From assembly GCA_000333855.2 (NCBI GenBank), contig CM007316.1:412769-476768 (forward strand): DNA of 64,000 bases. Reading direction: 5' to 3'. Both the position numbers and the translations under genes were made by a program. This document shows, one piece after another, positions 30,671-40,020 of this stretch. This DNA is from Endotrypanum monterogeii (Eukaryota; Euglenozoa; Kinetoplastea; Trypanosomatida; Trypanosomatidae). The notes beneath the pieces are model-generated. The model ran no database searches and had not been told where the DNA came from. It saw only the letters and a program-made list of their open reading frames with translations. Position 1 is the stretch's first letter, and every line of letters begins with the position of its first letter.

Positions 30671-30792
30671 GTCACGAAAGTGCCCACCCCCATTTGGTTG
30701 CAGTGAGAGTGACTCCTTTGGTAACGAGAGGGATCTTGTCGAAGACTTGGGTGTGTAGTTTCCAGTGCTTTTGAGTTTGTGGGGATACCCCT

Positions 30793-30795
<3 letters not shown>

Positions 30796-30829
<34 letters not shown>
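30796..30829 (+). repeat. (AT)n microsatellite
   Basis: Seventeen AT units about 125 nt after the stop codon of the gene at 29756. Confidence 0.95.
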
Positions 30830-30832
<3 letters not shown>

Positions 30833-31210
30833 AAGTATCTGAGCGTGTGGGAGGTGCTTGAGGAAGGGAAGTCAAAGACTCTTGTGTTCGTCTGTGTGTA
30901 TGTGGGTGTGTCTGTCTGTCAGAGCTTTTTTCCCTCGTGTGCGTGGGCTCGTCTCAAGCCGGGCGGATGTAAGTGTGCGTTCACCCGTTACGCTCTTCCC
31001 CCCCCCCCTCCCTCCCTTCCTCCCTCCCCCAACACGGATTTTTACCTTCATTCTGAATTTTAACTCTTTGTCCTTGCCCTGTGCTGTCCCGCAAACGGGG
31101 TCATATTGATCGTTTTCGCACCCGCTCCCTCTTTTTTTTTTTTCCGTATTGTTTTTCCTGTTCTGTTACCTGATGTTACGCGTACTTGTGTTCTTGATAC
31201 TAACATTTTT

Positions 31211-31227
31211 CATCCCTTTCGTTGTAG
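31211..31227 (+). promoter_or_regulatory. Possible trans-splice acceptor (small ORF at 31406)
   Basis: A C/T tract ends in AG at 31226-31227, 178 nt before the ATG of the candidate small gene. Confidence 0.35.
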
Positions 31228-31324
31228 TTTTCGTGTGTGCTGTCTTTAGCCTCTCCTTTCTCCATTTATCCCTGAAATGGAATACCTTGCCGCTGGGGTG
31301 TAGTCTCAACCTTGCCCATCACTA

Positions 31325-31327
<3 letters not shown>

Positions 31328-31356
<29 letters not shown>
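31328..31356 (+). repeat. (CA)n microsatellite
   Basis: About 14 CA units between the possible acceptor and the small ORF at 31406. Confidence 0.95.
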
Positions 31357-31358
<2 letters not shown>

Positions 31359-31405
31359 GAAGACATTGAGGAATGTGAGGATCACAGTCTCTCGCATGAT
31401 ATTCG

Positions 31406-31609
31406 ATGCTTGAGCTGGACGGAAACGTCCATCGCCATAGCGTTGCTATGAAACGAATTGAGGAGCTCTTGTTCTCCCTTCAGCGGCTCCCTCCAAAGTG
31501 TTTCCGGGGTAGTAAATATGAGCATCTGCCCTCTGCCTCGCGTGCACCGATTCGTTGGAGTGATGCAGCTCGAGATCATTCTTTTTTTGTTCTTCTTGTC
31601 GATGTGTGA
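31406..31609 (+). CDS. Candidate small protein, 67 residues
   Basis: The ORF starts with ATG, avoids homopolymer-derived residues and reads like ordinary protein (KRIEELLFSLQRLPPKCF, SASRAPIRWSDAARDHSFF). A pyrimidine tract with AG at 31226-31227 lies upstream. No family is recognised. It could be a genuine small kinetoplastid gene or chance. A second in-frame ATG at codon 15 would give 53 residues. Confidence 0.3.
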   Translation: MLELDGNVHRHSVAMKRIEELLFSLQRLPPKCFRGSKYEHLPSASRAPIRWSDAARDHSFFVLLVDV

Positions 31610-32323
31610 GGTGGGATTCTGTGGATGGAGTAACACTGCAACGCGATGGGGGGCGCACGTTTCCAGTTACGCATAGCGTAGTGTGCGTGTGTCAAGGTAG
31701 AGCTTCAACCTGTCAATCCTTGTAGCACATTTGACTAGCTGCCTTTCCAGGGTACCTGTCGTCAAAAGTGGAGACAAAAACCGGTAGAGGTGCATCGCTG
31801 AAAATACAAAAACGCGGTCGCACAAAAGAGGGTCTCACTCTCACATCAACAGCATACCGGTAGAACGTGAATGCTGGATAGTGAGGAAACCACCTCAGTC
31901 TTCTCCGCATGCGTTGCCAGCAGTAGCAGGTGGGGATATTTCGCGCCGAAAGCAAGCGGTATGAGAGACAGAGAATAGAATATGGCCGAGAGATACGAGT
32001 TGCCCGGTGGGTACGCGCTCGTAAGCCATCAAGTGCACAGTTGTGTGCAAAGGGCTATCTTTTTCAGCCCCCGAGACGCCCACCTTGGGGGGAGAGTGTC
32101 GCCCAATAACTCGGGGAAGCCCTAGCCATTGTGCAGGCCAACTATGGTAATCCTTTTTAGCCTCCCGCTTTGTGGGTCTGCATATCATCTGACAACTTAC
32201 AGCGGGTGAAGGCAGCTGGAGAGGTGACGGGGATGGTGTGTGTCTGTTTGAGAAGGGGGGGGGCAGTTATGTTCAGCATCGACAGATGTCATCGCGTCTG
32301 AAGAAACCCTAGCGTGGTACTGT

Positions 32324-32725
32324 TCAGCACAATTCTTGAGCTCGGTTGGCGTGTACTGGAACGATCCGTATCCGATCACCCGCATTAGCGGCAATCCTGG
32401 CATCAATACTCTCGTGATAGAGCAGCGAGCTGTGTCTGGCATTAGTTGAGAAGCGTGCACGGGAGAAAGGAGGAGTACATGTTAGAGGGAGTCGACAAAG
32501 TTCAGAGCCCAGTTTCCGACCAGTCAGTTCTTTAGTTGCCGCTAACCGGGAAGGGCCTCTATGTAGTGGAGGGATCCGGGATAGTCGACAGGGAGTAGGG
32601 GTCTGCTTGCTGACTTTTGTGTAGTTGTGATGTGCTTCTGGAACAAAAGGCATCATCCAAGGCTTTCTATAGCGATGTAATAATAAAAAGGGGGCACCAG
32701 CTGGTACTGGTTGTGTCTTCCCCAT
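32324..32725 (-). CDS. Antisense ORF, 133 residues, doubtful
   Basis: This - strand frame starts with ATG (MGKTQPVPAGAP) and is the longest of a cluster of antisense frames (others at 31713-31955, 31895-32188 and 32197-32460) in a block free of homopolymer runs. No family is recognised. A - strand gene inside an otherwise + strand array would be unusual for this group. The overlapping frames could be fragments of a decayed gene or retroelement, or chance. It is listed because it is the main structure in this interval. Confidence 0.12.
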   Translation of the reverse strand: MGKTQPVPAGAPFLLLHRYRKPWMMPFVPEAHHNYTKVSKQTPTPCRLSRIPPLHRGPSRLAATKELTGRKLGSELCRLPLTCTPPFSRARFSTNARHSSLLYHESIDARIAANAGDRIRIVPVHANRAQELC

Positions 32726-33960
32726 CTCGGAGATGTGCGACCTGTAGAATACACACACAGATTTACAAATAGAGAGGGGAAAAAAAACAACAAAATAAAT
32801 TAGGTCACAATGCACGCCCAATTCACCACGATGTGAGCCCCCATTCCGCGCGCATTCTATCCCTTGTTGTTGCCGGTCATCTTAGACTTTTCTGCAGCCC
32901 CATAGTTAGGTGCATCGGAGTCCAGTAGATGACTATCATTTTTCGTTGAAGGTTTTTTTTTCCCTTTCTCTTCCCCCTCATTGACTCCGACACCCCAGCG
33001 CTTGTTCCTTGAGGGCGGGAGACGCGCACCCCCCTCCCCCCCCCACGTTACACACCTCCATGCTGCTAATTGTGTGTAAGGCGCAGACGTGTTGGCCACA
33101 GGGAGTTGTTTTGACAGAGTGCTGTCCAGTACTTCGCTGCAAATATGTGTGAATATATGTGGCTCTGATCTCCTTTCGTCGTCAGTGCGCGATTCTGTGA
33201 CTCCTTCATTTTGTTCGGTGTTGCTTTGGCCCCCCCCCAAAAAAAAAAAAAATGCATTACTAGTTTTGAAAAGAAAAACAGATCTCCTCCTGATGCCCCT
33301 TCCCGCCACCGCCGCTGGTTAGCAGGGGATCTGATTTCGCAAGGGTTCGCCTGTCGAGCGAGGAACCATTTCCGAGAGGTCTAGGGGAAGTGAAATCTCT
33401 ACCGTTTGTCTCAACCTTTTTTTTTTCGAGTAGATATCACAAAGTGATCACAGACTTGAGTATCCTTTCCTTTTTCTTTCCACCGCATTTGTGAGAAGGG
33501 AGGCACTGTGCAGACAAAGATCGTCATGTGTTGTCACAACAAACATAATGGTGAATGATTTTCTCCTCTTATTGTCATTTTGTTGAACAATGTTATCTGG
33601 ACACCGTATGCAGTTGTGATCGATTTCTCTGGAGTCCCCCCTCTTTTTTTTTGTGAAGTTGATTTCAGAGGGCTGCTGCTCTTTTTTTTTTTGTAATCGA
33701 AGTGTTAATCGACAGTGGCGGCGACGGGACGGTTTGATTGCCGGTTCGCACACGGGGAAGGGTCACATGTGGAGAGATGACTGCTCTGGTGTTGAATCTC
33801 GGCTATATGCAATGGCGATTTTCTTGTGTATGCGCCAAAAGGGTATTTTTTTCTCAATACTCCCACTGTAAAGGTGTGTGGGTGATTCCGACGTGAAACG
33901 CGCAGGACTCTCCGAGGTCATGCCAAATGAAGGTAATGATTGGGTCTCTGCCCATTACCT

Positions 33961-33984
33961 CTTCTCTCCCTTTTTTTTTTTCAG
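33961..33984 (+). promoter_or_regulatory. Orphan acceptor-like polypyrimidine tract
   Basis: A C/T tract with an 11-base T-run ends in CAG with AG at 33983-33984. No confident gene follows; the nearest clean ATG ORF is the 52-codon one at 34121-34279. Confidence 0.4.
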
Positions 33985-35946
33985 CTCGGAATCATTTACA
34001 GCCTTATCAAACGCCTTCAATGGTCAAAGGGACTCACGTATACTTGTCCTCAGGTGCAACGAAAGAGAGGGACACGAGTGCATAGTGCTTTATTTTCTGA
34101 AAACTGGAAAAAAAAATAAGATGAACGTTTTTCACGCCAAGCGAGACAAGCATCTTTCCGGAGTACCTGCATGTGTCATTGAAGGCAACGATTTCCCACC
34201 AAGTGGTCATGATGATGTTTGTTTGCGGCAAGCCAGGATACTTGAGGTGTGCACGTGCGTCATTGGCGCAAAGGTCTGACGGGAGGTCATCTCAAAAAAT
34301 AAAAAAGGTTCCCAGAATAGGAAGTTATCTGGGCATGAATTAGTTTACCTTGTGTAGCAAGATCAACTATTTGTACATCACTTGCACGCTTCCTTCCGCC
34401 GTTTTTTTTTTTTTCGTTTTACGAGATGTTTCATTAGCACTTCAGAATACCCTGTGACGTCCTAGAATTGCCCTTTCTGCTCAGCAGAAAACTTTTTTTT
34501 TTTTTTTACAACGAACGTTTGTTGGCACACGTACAAACGCACACACACACACACTTTCCCATACGGCACGTCCGCTTGTTTTTCCTCATCTCGCAGGTTT
34601 CCTGATATCGCTTCAATTGGGGAGAACTTTAGCTGATATAATACCTCTTTTCTACGCTTAATCTAATCACCGTCTGTACTACGGGCATCTTTCTACGGAA
34701 GCTCTGACACACCAGCCACAACCATCACCACAACCACAACTTTTGTTTTTGTTGCGATTTTCTGTCTAGCAGCTTTTCCGCGTTTTCTTTCCTCTCTCTG
34801 TTTCACGGATTCTTCTGGACGGGCGTCACCAAAAAATCACCATATTTGAAGCTTTTCCCCCCTCTTTTATAGCGCAATCACATTACGTTGCCTTTTTTTA
34901 TGCGACTTTCTATTGGCACTTCTAGCAGTCAGCGTTTACAGCAGTAGGGCTTTTTCCTTGTCTGGGACGAGTGTCGCTGCTCTGCAATTAGGCTACCTCT
35001 TCTTTTTTTTTTCTTTGATCTAGGAGTACCCAGAAAATTATTATCTGCATTTTTTTTTTTTAAATACCCATTGAAATTCTGCCTGATTCATTACCCATTT
35101 TTGCTAGGTCCGAAAAGATCGTTTCTCGGCCCATACGCACTCGTATCCCAGAGCAAAGGGAAGCGACCAGATCTCTTCGCCAATTTTTTTTCTCCACGCA
35201 GAGTCCGGGTGTGAAGCGCCTCGACACAGGAGTTGACAGAACTCACTAGCCACCGGACGAAAAACGGTCCAAACATACACATCAACACACGACAAGCAAG
35301 CCACACCCGTGAGCGCTGGTGTTGTCACTCTGCGCAATCTTTATCTATTTTTTACTCGGCGACTTTCTCCCCACCAAAGCTCCTCTCTTTGTTTGTTGTT
35401 TTCACCTGTTCTCATTTTATAAGATCTTTTTTTTTTTGTGTGTGTAAGAAAAAACACTGCAGAAGCGTTGGTGTCTACTGAAAAGTCCGTGTCTCTATTG
35501 CTACCTCATATCTTGTAGGAATTGTTTTTTTATCGCCTTAGCCCACTCCTGAGTTTGGTTTGTGTTTGCGTCTATTGCGGTGCGAAATCTTATTTTACCT
35601 ACAAAAAAACATATTTCTTTTTGTGTGTTTACGTTTTTTTCCCGTTTTTAGTGTCAACTGATTGTTTTTCTGGCATCTACCTTCTGCGGAGCCAACACAT
35701 TAACTAACATTTTCAATTTTTTTTTTTTTGACTGCTGCTGTCTCGGATCACCCTTGTTTGTCTCTCCCCATCTTTAGCTTTCGAGTATCGGTCCTTGGAC
35801 TAACGCGTCATCGAGTCCAGTGGTGCACTCTGTGCCTGTGTGCAAGTGTGTGTATTTGCATCTTCGTGTATTCTTGTAGTAATTTACCTATCGGTCTTTT
35901 TTTTACCCTTTTGTGCACTCGTGCTCTGAGTCTTTTAGTGCTTCTC

Positions 35947-35983
35947 ATATATATATATATATATATTATTATTATTATTATTA
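35947..35983 (+). repeat. Compound (AT)n(ATT)n microsatellite
   Basis: An AT run passes into ATT triplets, about 100 nt before the elongase start. It lies in a frame open into the elongase but is upstream of its predicted acceptor. Confidence 0.95.
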
Positions 35984-36064
35984 TCTCTCTGAACTTGTGT
36001 GCTCTCCAACGTACGCACACACTTTTCTTGACGTCTAACTTGAGGTCTGCTGTCTTCTTTGAAA

Positions 36065-36080
36065 TTTTTTTTTTTCTTAG
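36065..36080 (+). promoter_or_regulatory. Predicted trans-splice acceptor (fatty-acid elongase)
   Basis: An 11-base T-run ends in CTTAG with AG at 36079-36080. Only four bases separate it from the ATG at 36085. Confidence 0.75.
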
Positions 36081-36084
36081 AAAC

Positions 36085-37197
36085 ATGATCTCCTTGGATC
36101 AGGCAGAAACGATTGCGGCGGCAATCGAGCTCCCCGACTGGGTGATGGCAAAATCTGCCTCGCTTATGTATAGCCTGTTTGGTCCTGCCTTCGATGCTTT
36201 TGAGAGCACTGTCAAGTTTTATTTCCCAGCTCCACATGCGTTTATGGAAAAGTGGTCGCAGACGCATGCCCACCCCTTTGCGGAGCGTCTGCCATTTCTG
36301 AATCCGTGGCACGGACTTGCCTCCCTTCTCGCCTACCTTTGCTTGGTTGTAGTGCTGCGTGTATTCTCGGGACTGGTTGGAAAATTTAGTTGTCGAGGTT
36401 TAGGTGTGGTGCATAACCTCGGTCTTCATCTGCTCTCACTGTACATGAGCATTGGTCTCATGGTCAGTGCTCGCGCCGCGGGCTACTCGCTCTGGAATAA
36501 TGGGTGTGGTACATCTCCCGCTGAGTGGCGTATTGCAAAGCTCATCTGGCTTTTTTATGTTTCGAAGGTGATTGAGTGGTTAGACACAGTGATTATGCTT
36601 CTGAAGCAAAATTACCATCAGGTTTCTTTCTTGCACGTCTATCACCATGGGACTATTTTTCTGTTATGGTGGTTGGCGTCGCTGGTGGCTCCTGGCGGCG
36701 AGTCCTACTACAGTGCCATGGTCAATTCTGGTGTCCATGTGTTCATGTATGGCTACTACTTGCTAACGCTACTCTTCCCGTCCGGCAGTGTGCGGAACGT
36801 GTTGAACAGGTTTAAGTTTGTCATCACAAAGGGGCAGATGTTGCAGTTCTCCTTGAACTGTCTACAGTCGGTGTATGATCTGGTGTGGATTCCGAGGGCA
36901 GAGCTCAACTACAATGCAGACCTGATGCATGTCCTGTTTTGGTACATGATATCCCTTCTCCTCCTTTTCGGCAACTTCCTGACGAAAAACCGAGAAACCA
37001 CAGGCCTCCGTCATGGTCGGGATGTTGCTGCAAAGCAGCATCCGGCAGCCAAGGCGAGCGGCAGCGACTCAAACGAAGCCTGTTCGAACGCCAAAAGGGT
37101 GCCACCCCAAGCCGCGGAGCGTAGGCAGAATAAGGGACAGAGCCCAGATGGCCAGGAAAAAAAAAATATATTCAGCTTGCTCAACCGATGGATATAG
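36085..37197 (+). CDS. ELO-family very-long-chain fatty acid elongase (3-ketoacyl-CoA synthase), PUFA type
   Basis: The 370-residue multi-pass ER membrane protein should catalyse condensation of acyl-CoA with malonyl-CoA, the first step of fatty-acid elongation. The catalytic histidine box HVYHH is at residues 184-188, preceded by the LDTVIMLLKQ motif and followed by the WWLASLVAPGGESYYSA and NSGVHVFMYGYY motifs, all ELO hallmarks. The APGG and NSxVHVxMYxYY pattern is that of polyunsaturated fatty-acid elongases rather than the saturated ELO1-3 type; substrate chain length is not certain. Residues beyond about 310 form a hydrophilic tail rich in Lys, Ala, Gln and Ser. The frame is open for 119 codons upstream but through spacer and TA repeats, and the acceptor at 36080 places the start at 36085. 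Confidence 0.94.
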   Translation: MISLDQAETIAAAIELPDWVMAKSASLMYSLFGPAFDAFESTVKFYFPAPHAFMEKWSQTHAHPFAERLPFLNPWHGLASLLAYLCLVVVLRVFSGLVGKFSCRGLGVVHNLGLHLLSLYMSIGLMVSARAAGYSLWNNGCGTSPAEWRIAKLIWLFYVSKVIEWLDTVIMLLKQNYHQVSFLHVYHHGTIFLLWWLASLVAPGGESYYSAMVNSGVHVFMYGYYLLTLLFPSGSVRNVLNRFKFVITKGQMLQFSLNCLQSVYDLVWIPRAELNYNADLMHVLFWYMISLLLLFGNFLTKNRETTGLRHGRDVAAKQHPAAKASGSDSNEACSNAKRVPPQAAERRQNKGQSPDGQEKKNIFSLLNRWI

Positions 37198-37302
37198 ATC
37201 CCGTGTTCAAAAACAAAGGAAACACGCGCTGATCGCTACGTTTTAAAGGAAAGCCACATACGCAAAAGGCTATCTATGATGAGCCGCTCGCGTGCACTGG
37301 GC

Positions 37303-37327
37303 ATATATATATATATATATATATATA
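37303..37327 (+). repeat. (AT)n microsatellite
   Basis: Twelve AT units about 105 nt after the elongase stop codon. Confidence 0.95.
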
Positions 37328-38199
37328 GAAAAGGATGGATATCTTCCTTCCATGCGCTGGTGTACCGCCAAAACGAAAGCACTTGCGGATATGCGGTATG
37401 TTTTTGGTGTTTTGTTGTGTTTTATTTCCATTTTTTCCTTATCCTCTCGTTCATTCCAATTCCACCTATCAGTCTTTCTGAAACAACTTCTGCAAATTTT
37501 TTTTTTATACATACACGTGCGTGTGTGTAACTTTGTCCGTTTTTTTTTTCTCTGTCTAGCGAATGTGCGGCTGTGGTGTTGTACAAAAGAAAAGATGCGG
37601 TGGCGCTTTGTTACGTTCTTCTTGTTTCCAACTTCTGAAGGAGTACAAGCTGTGTGAGTACAAGCAGGATGTGTGTGTGTGTGTGTGTGTGTGTGTCTCG
37701 ATGGTACCAAGAATAGAGTTTTACTGGGGGCGTAGCTTTGGGTCGATTCTCTTCTCCTGAAATGACTTTTGTCGAGCGACGTGCTGGCCAGAGGTTTGTG
37801 CGCCGGTTTCTCACAGGTTTGCTTCTATATCATGCAACGAGGCGAACACGACATCTAAAGAAGTACGCTCAATCATTAAGAATTCCTCCCAAAGATATTT
37901 TTTTTTTCGTCTTTGCAAAGGTGAAGTAACGAGCTAACGGCCCTCTCGCGGCCTTTCCACTCCAGCTCGTGTACGAGACGTGCATAGAGGCCAACAAAAA
38001 CATGCCTTTGTACCTTGTTGTGGTTTCATTTACGCGGCACGCTTTTCTGGATTTGATAGGCGCCAATCTTCTTCCCCGGAGCCGTACTGCGGTCTGGACT
38101 CTTTCTGTGGCTACTTCGCATGAGGTGGTGCACGGGTACGCTCAGTTGCAGCTAATGGCTACACAGTGACACGCGGTTGCCGTTGCGTTCCTATCGCTC

Positions 38200-38261
38200 A
38201 CTGAGGCATCTCTGTTCTCTTCCTCCTATCGCCTTATGACACCATGACGCGTACCCCCGAG
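38200..38261 (+). promoter_or_regulatory. Possible trans-splice acceptor (gene at 38322)
   Basis: A C/T-rich tract (about 38209-38237) is followed by its first AG at 38260-38261, 60 nt before the ATG. Confidence 0.4.
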
Positions 38262-38321
38262 ATAAATCGTAAAGCGCGTTACACACCAGTCTAGACACAC
38301 ACAAAAAAAAAATCCAGTGTA

Positions 38322-39407
38322 ATGAACTCATCGACGGTGTCATCGGAGCACCTTGCGAATATGAGCCGGGGTTTGCATTCTTATGATGCAGGCACTCCTC
38401 CGACGATAACTTCGATATCCATTTGGCTTTTTTTGTCCTTTAATGTCGGACTTCTTTTTCTAGAGGTGCGTCCTGCAGCGGTGCATCGCGTTCGATTCTC
38501 CTCACAGCGTGATGAACGCGCGACCCTTAATGATCCTGAACGTTCTACTGAGAGAAGACGTGTATGGCGCCTCATTGCTGCTGTGTGGACATGTGCTCTC
38601 TATGATGTCGTACACCGAACCTGCTGCTATTGTCTCCTTTCGACGCATATGCTGGCTCGTCGCCGACTTCTGCCGCTAGGAGAAATTTTTTTGCAGGATG
38701 GTCTGTGGACAGAGTGGGTGAATCGGGCCCGCTTTTGGGTCTTCTGTGCTCCGCTGGTGACCACAGTCACGACGACTTCCCTGGACTCCTGTGTAAACTG
38801 GCAACTTCCTGTGACTGACATTCTTCCCTACGCCCAGTACCCGGAATACACGACATTCAATGTGACGAGTCCTGCTACGCCGCGAGAGGTGGGACTGTAT
38901 GAATCAGTATGCATTGCATCCCTGGTGATAACGTGTGTTACGGTGACGGTGTTGCACGGACTCTATGCACTGCCGCTTCGAAAATTCCTTCCCATCTTAC
39001 AGTACAGCTCTGCGAAATGCGCAGACGCCATCACTGAGGAACAGGCAGATGCTCAAGAACGGGAAATAGAGCGCCCAAGTGATTTCACCACGGCGATTGA
39101 TATCACCCAGGCACCGGGCGATGACTCATGGGTGGACAGCCCCGAGGCATTGCAAGAAGAGATGCGGTTGCGGAAAGAAGATGGGCAAACATCCGCGAAG
39201 AAAATGACCTCTCATCATGTGGATGCTGCCTCAAGCGAATTTTCCTGCGCCACTGTGAGCGCTTGGCGGACGCTCTGGCCATCTTTTGCAGCTGCCGGCT
39301 ACATTTCACTCTACGCCTCCGTTGGTGGACTACCACTGTTCATGCACCTAGTGTTTCCGGCTGCCAGTGTAATTGTCTCCGTCTTGGCGATGGTGGACAC
39401 TGTGTGA
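38322..39407 (+). CDS. Multi-pass membrane protein, unrecognised
   Basis: The 361-residue protein shows hydrophobic segments near residues 31-49, 81-107, 138-156, 196-218 and one or two at 319-357, so four to six membrane spans are likely. A hydrophilic, acidic loop rich in Glu, Asp and Gln (about 230-300) separates the last spans. The second span region is Cys-rich (HRTCCYCLLS). No transporter or enzyme signature is recognised, and no cleavable signal peptide is evident. The ATG at 38322 opens the frame. Its organelle cannot be told from sequence. Confidence 0.75.
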   Translation: MNSSTVSSEHLANMSRGLHSYDAGTPPTITSISIWLFLSFNVGLLFLEVRPAAVHRVRFSSQRDERATLNDPERSTERRRVWRLIAAVWTCALYDVVHRTCCYCLLSTHMLARRRLLPLGEIFLQDGLWTEWVNRARFWVFCAPLVTTVTTTSLDSCVNWQLPVTDILPYAQYPEYTTFNVTSPATPREVGLYESVCIASLVITCVTVTVLHGLYALPLRKFLPILQYSSAKCADAITEEQADAQEREIERPSDFTTAIDITQAPGDDSWVDSPEALQEEMRLRKEDGQTSAKKMTSHHVDAASSEFSCATVSAWRTLWPSFAAAGYISLYASVGGLPLFMHLVFPAASVIVSVLAMVDTV

Positions 39408-39485
39408 CACGGACAGAGTCCATGGTCTAGTTCTGGGGGCAGATTTCTTTATAAATCTCCCTGATTTTCTATCGAGCCTCTTCCC

Positions 39486-39505
39486 TGTCCTGTCCTGTCC
39501 TGTCC
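39486..39505 (+). repeat. (TGTCC)4 minisatellite
   Basis: Four perfect TGTCC units in the 3' UTR of the membrane protein gene. Confidence 0.95.
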
Positions 39506-39900
39506 TGGTTTTCTTTTGATCTTGTTGTATTTTGGTTTTCGCCTCGGATAGTGCATCCCCCTCTTAGTTTCACCTTCTCGCTCATGAGGTACGCACATGG
39601 GCTGCACTCAGTTCTCGCATAGAGCAAATAGTAATGAAGAGTTCTTGCAGTTAGTTTGACTCCTCTCCCTAAAGGCAGACATAGAAGGATTGAGACACAC
39701 CTTTTGCTTTTTTTTTTTTTTCGTATCTCGCGCAGGTGGGGTGGAAACCCGTCTTCATACTCAGCGCGTAAGAAGGTCTGCGTCAGCTAACCTCAGCTCC
39801 ATCACTATGACGGTGATGTGAGATCTCAATGACCTCTATGGCAGTGGTCTTTTTTTCCTCTGTCCTCTTGTCTTGCTCCACTGCTATCCGCCGAATGCCT

Positions 39901-39928
39901 GTTACCTTGCCTTTGTCAAATTCACCAG
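39901..39928 (+). promoter_or_regulatory. Predicted trans-splice acceptor (ankyrin gene)
   Basis: A pyrimidine-rich stretch ends in its first AG at 39927-39928, giving a 92-nt 5' UTR. A longer C/T tract lies at 39848-39890. Confidence 0.55.
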
Positions 39929-40020
39929 AGCGGTTATTCTATCCACAGTCACTGAATAGTACCCTGCGTACGACCACTGCTCACCCCATTCGACTTTTTT
40001 AAATACCCCCCCCCTGCGCT

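Larger units (their letters stand above)
30671..36084. other. 5.4-kb stretch without a confident gene
   Basis: This is by far the longest gene-free interval here. In order it holds (TA)n at 30796-30829, a C-rich patch near 30990-31030, (CA)n at 31328-31356, a candidate small ORF at 31406-31609, a block of ordinary-complexity sequence at about 31680-32830 with open frames only on the - strand, then T-rich spacer with an orphan acceptor at 33984 followed by a 52-codon ORF (34121-34279), (CA)n near 34537-34553, and the long T-rich 5' region of the elongase gene. A decayed gene, a non-coding RNA or an unrecognised small gene is possible. Confidence 0.5.
37198..38321. other. 1.1-kb spacer
   Basis: No gene is supported. 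It contains (AT)n at 37303-37327, (GT)n at 37671-37696 and T-runs near 37498-37506 and 37539-37549. A 66-codon open frame at 37969-38169 begins with GTG and was rejected. Confidence 0.6.
39408..40020. other. 0.6-kb spacer
   Basis: No gene is seen. It contains a short TGTCC tandem repeat (39486-39505), a T-run near 39710-39721, the acceptor at 39927-39928 and a C-run just before the next ATG. Confidence 0.65.

Noticed and set aside
31680..32830. SIDER or ingi/L1Tc-type retroposon in the long spacer
   Set aside because: No poly-A tail, target-site duplication or recognisable retroposon 5' signature could be found by eye; only the antisense-ORF observation is kept.
33905..34070. Possible 52-nt cis-intron (GT at 33933, AG at 33984)
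   Set aside because: Joining the flanks gives only about 40 codons without protein character, and cis-introns are extremely rare in trypanosomatids; the AG is better read as a trans-splice acceptor.
35728..36084. 119-codon N-terminal extension of the elongase
   Set aside because: It starts at a non-ATG codon and encodes a Tyr-Ile run from a TA repeat; a clear acceptor directly precedes the ATG at 36085.
37969..38169. 66-codon frame after the elongase gene
   Set aside because: It starts with GTG, and the part from its first ATG (38002) is only 55 codons with no clear acceptor or family; probably 3' UTR.
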